In this document: positions 16,856 through 27,294 of the stretch, piece after piece
Position numbering within the stretch: position 1 is the first letter of the stretch
How the letters are laid out: each line of letters starts with the position of its first letter
NCBI RefSeq assembly: GCF_017573545.1
Contig: NZ_JAGEOK010000009.1
Coordinates: 248,001 to 312,000 of the forward strand
Origin: Actinomadura nitritigenes
GTDB taxonomy: Bacteria > Actinomycetota > Actinomycetes > Streptosporangiales > Streptosporangiaceae
Length of the DNA: 64,000 bases
Direction: 5' to 3'
The notes under the pieces: model-generated
The model's database searches: none
Told to the model about the DNA's origin: nothing
What the model saw: the letters and a program-made list of their open reading frames with translations, nothing else
Program-made: the position numbers and the translations under genes

Positions 16856-18085
16856 TTGCGAAGGATCCTGATCGTCGGAGCGGGGCAGGCCGGCCTGCAG
16901 CTGGCCCTGAGCCTCCAGTCGGCGGGCTACGAGGTCACCGTCATGTCGGCGCGGACGCCGGACGAGATCCGCACCGGCCGGATCATGTCGACGCAGTGCG
17001 TGTTCTGGCCCCAGCTGCGGATCGAGCGCGACCACGGGCTGAACCTGTGGGAGGACCGGGCGCCGAAGATCGTTGCGCAGCGGGTCACGGTGGCGGCCCC
17101 GCCCGGGTCCCGCGCGTTCCAGACCCTCGGCCGCTGGGACGACTACGCGCAGTCGGTGGACCAGCGGGTCAAGATGGCGGGCTGGCTGGAGCTGTTCGAG
17201 GAGCGCGGCGGCAACGTCGTCTACCACAGCGTGATGACGTCCGACCTGGAAGGGCTCTCCGCCCTGTACGACCTGACCCTCATCGCGGCGGGCAAGGGCG
17301 AGCTGGTGGACCTGTTCGACCGCGACGCGAGCCGGTCGCCGTATGACCGTCCGCAGCGCAAGCTGTCGTGCATCTACCTGCACGGGATGACGCCGTGGCC
17401 GGACCATCCCGAGCCGCACGTCCGGATCACCGCGACGCCCGGGGTCGGGGAGCTGTTCTTCATGCCCGGCTACACCAACACCGGGCCCTGCGACATCCTG
17501 CTCTGGGAGGCCGTCCCCGGCGGCCCGTTCGACGTGTGGGACGACCGGCCGGACCCCGCCGGGCACCTCGCCCGCACGCTCGACATGATGCGGCAGTACG
17601 CGCCGTGGGAGTACGAGCGGACCGTCGACGCCGAGCCCACCGACGCCCGCTGCACGCTGTACGGGGGGTACGCGCCGGTGGTGCGGCGTCCGGTGGGGCG
17701 GCTGTCGGAGTCCGCGCTCGTCCTCGGGATGGGCGACGTGGTGGTGGCGAACGACCCGGTGACGGGCCAGGGCGCCAACAACGCCGCGCGCTGCGCCGAG
17801 ATCTACTTCCAGGAGATCCTGCGCAACGCCGACCGCCCGTTCGACGCGGCCTGGATGCAGCGGACGTTCGACGCCTACTGGGAGTACGCCAAGCACCCGA
17901 CGGCCTACACCAACATGATGCTGGGGCCGCTGCCCGAGCACGTCCAGAAGGTGCTGGCGATCGCGGCGCAGAACGAGGCGGTCGCGTACCGGTTCGCCTA
18001 CGGCTACGCCAACCCGAGCGATTTCTCGAACTGGCTGCTCGACCCCGTGAAGACCGAGGAGTACCTGGCGACCGTCACCGGCTGA
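16856..18085 (+). CDS. StyA-like FAD-dependent monooxygenase (styrene/indole monooxygenase oxygenase component family)
   Basis: 409 residues from TTG 16856, with AAGGAGG upstream. The N-terminus is an FAD Rossmann motif (ILIVGAGQAGLQLALSL). The rest matches StyA-type two-component flavoprotein monooxygenases, including the late FAD-binding segment GMGDVVVANDPVTGQGANNA. StyA enzymes epoxidise styrene or indole using FADH2 supplied by a separate reductase (StyB); no such reductase is visible nearby. It lies 90 bp downstream of the conservon GTPase and may be an output gene of that unit. The substrate is unknown. Confidence 0.85.
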   Translation: MRRILIVGAGQAGLQLALSLQSAGYEVTVMSARTPDEIRTGRIMSTQCVFWPQLRIERDHGLNLWEDRAPKIVAQRVTVAAPPGSRAFQTLGRWDDYAQSVDQRVKMAGWLELFEERGGNVVYHSVMTSDLEGLSALYDLTLIAAGKGELVDLFDRDASRSPYDRPQRKLSCIYLHGMTPWPDHPEPHVRITATPGVGELFFMPGYTNTGPCDILLWEAVPGGPFDVWDDRPDPAGHLARTLDMMRQYAPWEYERTVDAEPTDARCTLYGGYAPVVRRPVGRLSESALVLGMGDVVVANDPVTGQGANNAARCAEIYFQEILRNADRPFDAAWMQRTFDAYWEYAKHPTAYTNMMLGPLPEHVQKVLAIAAQNEAVAYRFAYGYANPSDFSNWLLDPVKTEEYLATVTG

Positions 18086-19681
<1,596 letters not shown>

Positions 19682-19694
19682 CCCACCGAGACGT

Positions 19695-19736
19695 GGCGTG
19701 TCGCCCTCATCCGGCGCGGGACAAGGGCGACACGCC
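19695..19736. terminator. Bidirectional terminator between argG and the ChaB-like gene
   Basis: Perfect 13-bp arms (GGCGTGTCGCCCT and AGGGCGACACGCC) are separated by a 16-nt loop. The hairpin sits between two convergent genes, 13 bp after the argG stop and 11 bp from the other stop, so it can serve both. Confidence 0.75.
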
Positions 19737-19747
19737 GCATGCCGACG

Positions 19748-20173
19748 TCAGGACCGCGCCTTGGCGGTCTTGCGGGTGTTGGCCTTCTCGATGGCCTTGA
19801 CGAGCTGCTTCTTGCTCATCGTGGAGCGGCCCGAGACGTCCAGCCGCTTGGCGACGTCGTACAGGTGCTGCTTCGACGCGTTGGCGTCCACCCCGCCCGC
19901 GGTCTTCCGGGAGGTCCTGACGCCGCCCGCGGCCTGCCGGTCGGACGGGCCCTTCGCGCCCCGGGGCTTCGGCGCCCAGTGGTCGCCGATCTTCTCGTGC
20001 GTGTGCTTGAGCGCGGAGTAGGCGACGCGGTAGGCCCGCTGCCCGCTCCCGTACTCCTTGGCGGCCGAGTCGTGCGCCTCCGCGAACGTGCGCTGCGCCT
20101 TGGCGTCCGAACGCTGGATGGTGCTGGGCAGCTCGCCCTTCTTGACCCGGCCGGTCCTGGTCGTCATAGGCAT
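19748..20173 (-). CDS. ChaB-like protein with C-terminal Rho-N/SAP-like helix domain
   Basis: 141 residues from ATG 20173 (MPMTTRTGRVKK), with GGAGG 8 nt upstream. The N-terminal half has the ChaB pattern (LPSTIQRSDAKAQRTFAEAHDSAAKEYG; ChaB proteins begin PxxVQxxLPxHAxxIYxxAFxxA). The C-terminal 50 residues (SKQHLYDVAKRLDVSGRSTMSKKQLVKAIEKAN) look like a Rho N-terminal or SAP-type nucleic-acid-binding helix domain. The protein is very basic. ChaB is named for cation transport regulation in E. coli, but its role in actinomycetes is unclear; a DNA- or RNA-associated function is equally possible. Confidence 0.75.
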   Translation of the reverse strand: MPMTTRTGRVKKGELPSTIQRSDAKAQRTFAEAHDSAAKEYGSGQRAYRVAYSALKHTHEKIGDHWAPKPRGAKGPSDRQAAGGVRTSRKTAGGVDANASKQHLYDVAKRLDVSGRSTMSKKQLVKAIEKANTRKTAKARS

Positions 20174-20372
20174 GGTGCTGTCCTCCATACGCATATCGCG
20201 TCCTTACGCACGGCGTACCCACCCGTCCCGGACATCCACATCCGCGTCCGAATCCGCCGGCGGCCGTCCCGGCGGAGGCGGGGGTCGATCTGGGGGCGGG
20301 GGCGTGTCAGGATGGGCGCGAGTCCGGAGACGCCGTCAGGGCGCTTCGAGATGAGCAACGGGAGCCGTCGTC

Positions 20373-21245
20373 ATGACGCGTATTTCGCATGCCCGCACGC
20401 AGGAGGCCGCAGAGCGCCGCACGTCCCTCTACGGGGGTGAGTCCTCCCGCCGGATCACCGTGCGGGACATCGCCGCCGCGAAGGAGAGCGGCGAGAGATG
20501 GCCGATGCTCACCGCCTACGACGCGATGACGGCGTCCGTCTTCGACCAGGCCGGGATCCCGGTGGTCCTGGTCGGCGACACGATGGGCGCCTGCCACCTC
20601 GGCTACGACTCGACCGTCCCCGTCACGCTGGAGGAGATCCTCGTCCTGTCCGCGGCCGTCGTCCGCGGCACCGAGCGGGCGCTGATCGTCGGCGACCTGC
20701 CGTTCGGCACCTACCAGGCGGGCCCGGAGCAGGCCCTCCGCAGCGCGACGCGGCTGGTCAAGGAGACCGGGGTCGGCGCGGTCAAGCTGGAGGGCGGGGA
20801 GCGCAGCGCCCGCCAGATCGACATGATGGTGGCGGCCGGGATCCCGATCATGGGCCACCTCGGGCTGACGCCGCAGTCGGTGAACGCGTTCGGCGGCTAC
20901 CGGGTGCAGGGACGCGGCGAGACGGCGGCGCGGCAACTCGTCCGGGACGCCCGCGCCGTGCAGGACGCGGGGGCGTTCGCGGTCGTCCTCGAGGCGGTGC
21001 CGGAGGAGGTCGCCACCGAGATCACCGCCGCGCTGGACATCCCGACCGTCGGCATCGGCGCGGGCCCGAACTGCGACGCGCAGGTCCTCGTCTGGACGGA
21101 CGCGATGGGCCTCACGCCGGGACGGCTGCCCCGCTTCGTCAAGAAGTACTCGGGCCTCCGCGACACGCTGGACGAGGCCGCTCGCACCTTCGCGGAGGAG
21201 GTCGTGAGCGGCGTCTTCCCGGCGGCCGAGCACGCCTACCACTGA
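20373..21245 (+). CDS. panB: 3-methyl-2-oxobutanoate hydroxymethyltransferase
   Basis: 290 residues, typical PanB length. It transfers a hydroxymethyl group from 5,10-methylene-tetrahydrofolate to 2-oxoisovalerate to make ketopantoate, the first committed step of pantothenate synthesis in the cytosol. Conserved blocks are visible: MLTAYDAMTASVFDQAGI, VLVGDTMGACHLGYDSTVPVT with metal-binding acidic residues, AVKLEGG, and GIGAGPNCDAQVLVW with the catalytic region following. GGGAG lies 8 nt before ATG 20373. No panC, panD or panE is adjacent. Confidence 0.95.
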   Translation: MTRISHARTQEAAERRTSLYGGESSRRITVRDIAAAKESGERWPMLTAYDAMTASVFDQAGIPVVLVGDTMGACHLGYDSTVPVTLEEILVLSAAVVRGTERALIVGDLPFGTYQAGPEQALRSATRLVKETGVGAVKLEGGERSARQIDMMVAAGIPIMGHLGLTPQSVNAFGGYRVQGRGETAARQLVRDARAVQDAGAFAVVLEAVPEEVATEITAALDIPTVGIGAGPNCDAQVLVWTDAMGLTPGRLPRFVKKYSGLRDTLDEAARTFAEEVVSGVFPAAEHAYH

Positions 21246-21365
21246 CGGGCGCCCGTTCCGGGGCGGCCGGGCCGCCCGGCCACCCCGGACGAAATGGGGG
21301 GTCTTGCGGTGAAATGCCGGACAATGGCGATGATCGCCGAGAGTTCGGCTGGAAAGGGGTGCGCG

Positions 21366-22166
21366 ATGGAGGGCTCAGCCGAGGTCCCGCCGGCGGCCGG
21401 GGTGGACATGACCACGCCGAGCGTGGCGCGCATGTACGACTACTTCCTCGGGGGCAAGGACAACTACGAGTGCGACCGCCTCGCGGCGCAGGAGGTCGTC
21501 CGGGCGCTGCCCACGGTGGAGGGCGTCGCGCGGGCGAACCGGGCGTTCCTGCAGCGGGCGGTGCGGTTCGTCGCCGAGGCCGGGATCGACCAGTTCCTCG
21601 ACCTCGGCACGGGGCTGCCGACGCAGGGCAACGTGCACGAGGTCGCCCGCGCGGCGCGGCCCGGCGCGCGGGTCGCCTACGTCGACAACGACCCGCTGGT
21701 GGCGGTGCACGCGCGGGCGCTGGTCGACGCCGACGACCGGACCGCCGTCGTCCAGGCGGACCTGCGGGAGCCCGACGAGGTGCTGGACGATCCGCAGGTG
21801 CGCGCGCTGATCGACTTCGGGCGGCCGGTGTGCGTGCTGTTCGTCGCGGTCCTGCACTTCGTCCCGGACGAGCGGGACCCGGCGGGGATCGTCCGGCGGT
21901 TCGCCGAGGCGGTGCCGCCCGGCAGCCACGTGATCCTGTCGCACGCGGCGGTGGAGGAGCGGCGCAACGTGAACGTCGGGGCGACCTACCGTTCGCAGTC
22001 GGCCAACGCGGCCCTCGTCGCCCGGACGCGCGAGCAGGTGGCGGGGCTGCTGGACGGCCTGACGATCCTGGAGCCCGGCGTCGTCCCGCTGCACGAGTGG
22101 CGCCCGGCCGGCGGCGAGTACGTCACCGGCGCGGGCTGGACGGCCGTCGCCCGCAAGGACCGCTAG
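21366..22166 (+). CDS. SAM-dependent methyltransferase, DUF574 family
   Basis: 266 residues from ATG 21366, chosen for the AAAGGGG ribosome site 6 nt upstream; ATG 21324 is an in-frame alternative. The signature TPSVARMYDYFLGGKDNYECDR near the N-terminus and the SAM-binding strand QFLDLGTGLPTQGNVHE identify the DUF574 methyltransferase family, which is greatly expanded in actinomycetes. The target is unknown. Its TAG stop overlaps the stop codon of the convergent gene on the other strand (shared CTAG). Confidence 0.88.
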   Translation: MEGSAEVPPAAGVDMTTPSVARMYDYFLGGKDNYECDRLAAQEVVRALPTVEGVARANRAFLQRAVRFVAEAGIDQFLDLGTGLPTQGNVHEVARAARPGARVAYVDNDPLVAVHARALVDADDRTAVVQADLREPDEVLDDPQVRALIDFGRPVCVLFVAVLHFVPDERDPAGIVRRFAEAVPPGSHVILSHAAVEERRNVNVGATYRSQSANAALVARTREQVAGLLDGLTILEPGVVPLHEWRPAGGEYVTGAGWTAVARKDR

Positions 22167-22708
22167 CCGCCCGAGCGCAGGAGGGCGGCGGCCCCGGACA
22201 GCGCCTCCCGCGTGTCCTCCACGGTGGTGTACCGGCCGTCCTCGTCCAGCCAGCCGTAGGTCGAGCGCCGGATGCGGCTCTCGGCGACGACGAGCCGCCG
22301 CCCGGACCGTTCGAGGGCCGGACGCGCCGCGGCGGCCGCGGCGAGGACGTCGCCGCACTGCGCGAGCAGGTCCCGGACGTCGGCCGCTGAGCGGTCCCGG
22401 TCCATGTAGACGCCGCCCCAGCCCGTCTGGGCGAAGATCGCGACCGGCCCCCAGACGAGGTGGTAGTTGACGCAGTACGAGTTCACCCCGTGGCCCGCGT
22501 GGCACACGGCCATGTAGTCGCCGACGCGGCGGCTCATCGCCTCGGTGACGTGGTCCAGGAACATGTACATCGCCATCGGGTCGATCCTGCGGGTGGCGTA
22601 CAGCCAGTCGCCCCGTCGCCGCACGCGGGGCTCCAGGTCGGGCGGGACGGGCGGCGCGGACAGCCCCGCGCCCGCGAACACCTGACGCATCTCATTGGCT
22701 CCGTCCAC
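22163..22708 (-). CDS. Protein of unknown function
   Basis: About 181 residues from GTG 22708; ATG 22690 is an alternative. I do not recognise a family. The protein is soluble and contains a Trp/Tyr-rich middle (YCVNYHLVWGPVAIFAQTGWGGVYMD) that looks like a beta-sheet core and three cysteines. Codon use is like its neighbours. The stop codon overlaps that of the convergent methyltransferase gene. Confidence 0.55.
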   Translation of the reverse strand: MDGANEMRQVFAGAGLSAPPVPPDLEPRVRRRGDWLYATRRIDPMAMYMFLDHVTEAMSRRVGDYMAVCHAGHGVNSYCVNYHLVWGPVAIFAQTGWGGVYMDRDRSAADVRDLLAQCGDVLAAAAAARPALERSGRRLVVAESRIRRSTYGWLDEDGRYTTVEDTREALSGAAALLRSGG

Positions 22709-22817
22709 GGGCGGAGCCTATCCCCGGAAACCCGGCCGATCCGGCGATCCGGGCGCATCGCCCCGGGTGCCGGGAGGAGCGGCGGTGCTCGGACCGCCGC
22801 CACCTCGCGAAGGCCCG

Positions 22818-25800
22818 CTAGCGCTCCGACTCCAGGCGCGGCAGCTGGCCGCTCGGGCCGGAGACGAACGGGGCCATGCTCATGGTGTCGGCGCCCTGGC
22901 CGCCGAACCGGCCGGGGCCGATGCTCACGTCCCCCGTGGGGCCGGACGACACCTGCTGGAGGCTCGCCGACAGGTCCGCCTCCACGCCGCCGGGGAGCTT
23001 GAGGCGGACCAGCAGCGGCAGCACGAACCCCAGCGCCACCAGGCCGACCAGCACCGGGGTGAGCGTGGCGAGGACCGTCGAGCTGATCCGGTTCGACAGG
23101 AAGAACCCGATCCACAGGGCGGCCAGCAGCGACGTCGCGATGGTCATGAGGATCGCGCTGCCCGCGGCCCCGCCCCGGGCGGTCCGCACGCTCTCCTCGG
23201 CGAGCAGCAGTAGCCGGCGCCCCTCCACGTGCCCCGCGTCGCGCCGGACGCATTCCTTGAGGTACCGGACGGCGCGGCGGCGGTAGAACGGACGGGTCCG
23301 CACCTCCGCGCCCGCCGCGGCGGTCTTGTACGTGGCGACCCCCGCGACGAAGTAGGCCTCCGCCTCCCCCGAGGCCCGCTCGATGGCCTCCTGGGCGGTG
23401 GTCACCGCCTCCCGGTACAGCTCGGGACGCTGCGTCGCGTCGCCCCGCTCCACCAGGAGCCGGGCGAGGGCCAGCAGCAGTTTCGGGCGCGACGGACCGT
23501 CCCCGGCGCGCTCCACCGCGTCCCGCAGCACGCGCTCGGCGGCGAGCAGGTCCCCCGGCGACCGGGCCAGGCCGATCGCCAGCCCGATCGCGGCGGGGCC
23601 GCTCGCCGGGCTGAGCGTCAGCGCCTGCCGGAAGTGCCGGACGGCCTGCCGGGCCCGCGCGTCGGCCTCCGCCTCGTCCGACTCGCACTGGAGGCACAGG
23701 TTGCCGTACTCGATGTGCGCCTGCGCGTCGTAAGCGTCCCGCCGCAGGGCCCTGCCGAGCATCTCCTCCGCCTCCTCGAAGCGCCCCAGATGGACGTAGA
23801 GGGAGGCCAGGTCGACGTAACCGCCGTCGTACGGGTCGAGGTCGATCGTCCGCTTCAGGTGGTGTTCGGCGGCCGCGTACTCCTCGCGCCGGTAGTAGAG
23901 CACGCCCAGGCACGTGTGGGCCATCAGGTGCCCCGGGCGCCGCTGCAGGAGGTCCAGGCAGAGCCGCTCGGCCTCGTCCCAGCGCGCCCGGTCGGCCTGG
24001 CCGAGGAGCGTCCAGGCCAGCCCCACCTGCCAGTCGCCGGGGCCCGCGCCGGCCTCGCCCGCGGTGCGGAAGTGCCGCTCCGCCGCCGTGTGGTCGTCGT
24101 CGGTGAACGCCGCCCAGCCGAGGCCGGCGCACGCCTCGGCCCGCCGGCCGGGGCTCGCGGCCTCGTCGCGCAGGCGCGCGAACACCCGGCGCGCCTCCGC
24201 CGAGCGGCCCTGGTCGCGGTGGATCCAGCCGAGCTCCATGCGCAGCGAGGCGTTGCGCGGGTAGCGCTCGGCGGCGGCCGCGACCATCCGCTCGGCTTCG
24301 GAGAAGCGCCGCAGTGACCGCAGCGTGGACGATTTCGCGATGACGGCGACGTTGAAGAGGGGCAGCAGCTCCAGCGCGCGGTCGAAGTCCTCCAGCGCCT
24401 CGGCGTACTCGTTCCGGTCGTCGAGGACCCTGCCCCGCGCGATGACCAGGGTGGCGTTCCCCGGCATGCGCGCCAGGGCCTCGTTCGCGGCCGCCTCCGC
24501 CTCGTTCGGCTTCTGCTGGAACCGCAGGACCCTGATCCGCTTCTCGTGGGCCTCGGCGTGGAACGGGTCCACGCCGATGGCCTGCTCGGCCGCCGTGAGC
24601 GCCTCGCCGTACCGCCCGAGGTCCTCGTACGCGTCCGCCAGCTCCACCCAGGTGTGGGCGTAGTTCGGACGGAACGCGGCCTCCGCCCGGAGCAGGGAGA
24701 TCGCCTCTTCGTGGCGGTCCAGCCTGCACAGCGCGGCCGCACGTCCGTAGCAGGCGCCGCGGGTGGGCTCCGTGGCCGCTGCCCGTTCGAATTCGGCCAG
24801 GGCGTCCTCGTACCTGCCCCGGTCATAGAGCGACCAGGCCAGGTGCTGGCGGAGCCGCGCCTTTCCCGGGTGGAGCGGCATCGCGTCCTGGACCGTCCGG
24901 ACCGCCTCGTCCTGCCGGTCGAGGTCGTCGAGAAGGTCGGCGTGCTGCAACAGGAACGTCACGGATCGGGGAGAGGACTCCAGCAGGCACTGCGATTCGC
25001 CGAGCGCGTCCTCGTAGCGTCCGAGCCACCGGTGGAGATGGAGCAGTGCTTGGAGGATGTCGGGGTCCCGGGGAAAGCGGTGCAGGGCGTCCCGCAGCAC
25101 GCTCTCCGCTTCCGCATGGCGGCCCCGGTCCGAATGGACCTGCGCGAGTTCGAGGTGATGCCGCACGATGTCCGGCCGCCGTCGCACCGCGTCGAGCGCG
25201 AGCGCCTCCGCCTCCTCGAACCGCCTCGCCTGCCGGAGGGACGAGATGCGCAGGTCGGTGATGATCCCGACGTCGTCCCGTTCCGCCGCGGTCAGTTCGT
25301 CGAAGGCCGCGTCATGGCGGTCCTGCGCCGTCAGGACGGCGGCGAGCGCCTGGAGCAGCTGCACATTGCCGGGCCTCTTCCGCAGGGCGTCGCGCAGGAA
25401 CGACTCCGCCTCGCGGTACCGGTTGAGCCAGAGCAGGGCATAGCCGACGTCGACCTGGTAGTACGGGTCGACGGGATCCAGGCCGACCGCTTCGCGGAAC
25501 TCCTGGAGCGCCTGCTCGTCCATGTCCCGGGACACATGGAGATAGCCGCACTCGCGGCGCAGGGCGGGGTCGTCGGGGAAGCGGGAGATCGCCTGCTCCG
25601 CGGCTTCCGCGGCCTCGTCGAACCGGGCCGACCGGCGCAGGCAGTCGACGATCGACACGTGCGCCCAGACCTCGGTGGGATCGAGTTCGAGCGTGCGGCG
25701 GAAGTCGGCCAGTGCCTCCGGATACCGTTCCTGGTCCCGGTACAGCCTTCCGCGCTCCAGGAGATTGCCCGCCGAGGGAACGCTTTCGAGCGCGGCCCGG

Positions 25801-27116
25801 GACGCCTCCTCCGCCTCCGGGTAGCGGCGCAGGCGCCGCAACTCGGTCACCCGCCAGCTCAGCGCGAATTCGTCGAGCGGGTCCGCCTCCAGGGCCCTCT
25901 CGAACTGCTCCAGCGCCTCGGCGTGCCGCTCCTGCTCGTCCAGGAGAAGGCCCCATTCGTCGCGGAGCCGGGGCGCGGAGGGCACGAGCGCGACCGCCGC
26001 GGCGATGGCGGCCTCCGCCTCCGGGAAGCGGCGCAGGCTCCGCAGGGCGGTGGCGCGGGCGTCCAGGGCACCCGCGTGCCGGGGGTGGAGGGCCAGGGCG
26101 CGTTCCGCCATGGCGAGGGTCTTCTCGTACTGCCGGAGCAGGAGATAGTGCCAGGCGAGCCCCGCGAGGAGGTTCGCGGACCGGGGATGCGCGCCGATGG
26201 CCCGCTCGACGGCCTCCTCGGCCTCCTCGTAGCGGCGGAGCTTGCGGAGGACGTCGATGCGCTGCTCCAGCGCGTCGGGGCAGTTGCCCTGGAGGCGCAG
26301 TGCCGCGTCGGCGTCGTCCAGCGCGTCCGGAAGGCGCCCGTCGTCCTCGGCGAGGTAGCTCCGGTGGACGAGCACGTTCGCCGACCGCGGCAGGAGCCGG
26401 GCGGCCTCGTCGGCGGCCGACCGCGCGTCGTCGTACCGGCCCGCGCGGCGCAGCACCCGGACCCGCTCGCACAGCGACACCCTCTCGTCGGGTTGCGCGG
26501 ACAGGACCTTCTCGTAGCAGGCGAGGGCGGCGTCGAAGCGGTGCCGCTTCCGGTAGATGTCGGCGACGCTCTCGTTGATGCCGGGCGACTCGGGGTGGCG
26601 GGCCAGGGCGGTCTCCGAGACGCGCTCCGCCTCGTCGTACCGTCCCAGCCCGGCCAGGACCTCGATCTTCCACTCCAGCGCGTTCTCGTCCTCCGGGCAC
26701 CGGTCCAGGACGTGATCGAGCCGCGCCAGCGCCTCGTCGGGATACTTCAGCGTGTTCAGCAGCCGGGCCAGCGCCACCCCGATCGTCGCGCTGTGCGGGA
26801 AGCGCGCCAGGCCGTCCTCGGCGGTCCCGCGCGCCTCGTCGAAGCGGCACAGCCCTTCCAGCGCGGCCACCTGCCAGCCGATCGCCTCCTCCGAGCCGGG
26901 GTCGAGCGCCGCCGCCTCGGCGAACCGGGCCAGCGCGGCGGCGAGGTCGTCCCGGTCGAACTCCAGCCGCCCCCAGGCCAGCTCGACCGCCGCCCTGTCC
27001 GCCCTGTCCGCCCCGTCGGCCGCGGCGGCCAGTTCGGCCTCGGCCGCCTCGTAGTCGCAGCGCCGGCGCAGCCGGTCGGCGTTCGCCAGATGCACCTGCT
27101 CGTCGGCCACTGCCAC
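22818..27116 (-). CDS. Giant TPR-repeat protein with two C-terminal membrane helices
   Basis: About 1,432 residues from GTG 27116 (GTG 27110 is equally possible), after a GAGGGCGGG stretch. Some 1,300 residues are an almost unbroken run of 34-residue tetratricopeptide repeats, roughly 38 copies, with recurring motifs of the type RRYEEAEEAVERAIGAHP and LAWHYLLLRQYEKTLAMAERAL. After the repeats come two adjacent hydrophobic helices (about residues 1320-1375) and a tail of about 55 residues rich in Gly, Ser and Pro. The topology suggests a large superhelical scaffold anchored at the membrane, with the repeats most likely cytoplasmic. No enzymatic domain is present. Partners are unknown. It is divergent from a TVP38 membrane protein across a 178-bp region. 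Confidence 0.85.
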   Translation of the reverse strand: MAVADEQVHLANADRLRRRCDYEAAEAELAAAADGADRADRAAVELAWGRLEFDRDDLAAALARFAEAAALDPGSEEAIGWQVAALEGLCRFDEARGTAEDGLARFPHSATIGVALARLLNTLKYPDEALARLDHVLDRCPEDENALEWKIEVLAGLGRYDEAERVSETALARHPESPGINESVADIYRKRHRFDAALACYEKVLSAQPDERVSLCERVRVLRRAGRYDDARSAADEAARLLPRSANVLVHRSYLAEDDGRLPDALDDADAALRLQGNCPDALEQRIDVLRKLRRYEEAEEAVERAIGAHPRSANLLAGLAWHYLLLRQYEKTLAMAERALALHPRHAGALDARATALRSLRRFPEAEAAIAAAVALVPSAPRLRDEWGLLLDEQERHAEALEQFERALEADPLDEFALSWRVTELRRLRRYPEAEEASRAALESVPSAGNLLERGRLYRDQERYPEALADFRRTLELDPTEVWAHVSIVDCLRRSARFDEAAEAAEQAISRFPDDPALRRECGYLHVSRDMDEQALQEFREAVGLDPVDPYYQVDVGYALLWLNRYREAESFLRDALRKRPGNVQLLQALAAVLTAQDRHDAAFDELTAAERDDVGIITDLRISSLRQARRFEEAEALALDAVRRRPDIVRHHLELAQVHSDRGRHAEAESVLRDALHRFPRDPDILQALLHLHRWLGRYEDALGESQCLLESSPRSVTFLLQHADLLDDLDRQDEAVRTVQDAMPLHPGKARLRQHLAWSLYDRGRYEDALAEFERAAATEPTRGACYGRAAALCRLDRHEEAISLLRAEAAFRPNYAHTWVELADAYEDLGRYGEALTAAEQAIGVDPFHAEAHEKRIRVLRFQQKPNEAEAAANEALARMPGNATLVIARGRVLDDRNEYAEALEDFDRALELLPLFNVAVIAKSSTLRSLRRFSEAERMVAAAAERYPRNASLRMELGWIHRDQGRSAEARRVFARLRDEAASPGRRAEACAGLGWAAFTDDDHTAAERHFRTAGEAGAGPGDWQVGLAWTLLGQADRARWDEAERLCLDLLQRRPGHLMAHTCLGVLYYRREEYAAAEHHLKRTIDLDPYDGGYVDLASLYVHLGRFEEAEEMLGRALRRDAYDAQAHIEYGNLCLQCESDEAEADARARQAVRHFRQALTLSPASGPAAIGLAIGLARSPGDLLAAERVLRDAVERAGDGPSRPKLLLALARLLVERGDATQRPELYREAVTTAQEAIERASGEAEAYFVAGVATYKTAAAGAEVRTRPFYRRRAVRYLKECVRRDAGHVEGRRLLLLAEESVRTARGGAAGSAILMTIATSLLAALWIGFFLSNRISSTVLATLTPVLVGLVALGFVLPLLVRLKLPGGVEADLSASLQQVSSGPTGDVSIGPGRFGGQGADTMSMAPFVSGPSGQLPRLESER

Positions 27117-27294
27117 GCACCCGCCCTCGCCTCGCGATCCCCGGCAGTCCGGATGGTAGACAAGATGTGCCGGCTTGTTGGCCCCCTCCGATGATCTCGC
27201 GTCCGCCGGCGGTGGCCGCGAAGGCGGCCGGTCCGTTCTCTCAGGTTCTCCTCGTAGCCTGAACCGGACATCCATGCACACCGGCAGGAGACAC

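Noticed and set aside
24546..27194. 882-codon open frame antisense to the giant TPR gene
   Set aside because: The minus-strand frame shows dozens of TPR repeats; the plus-strand translation has no family resemblance and reflects repeat periodicity.
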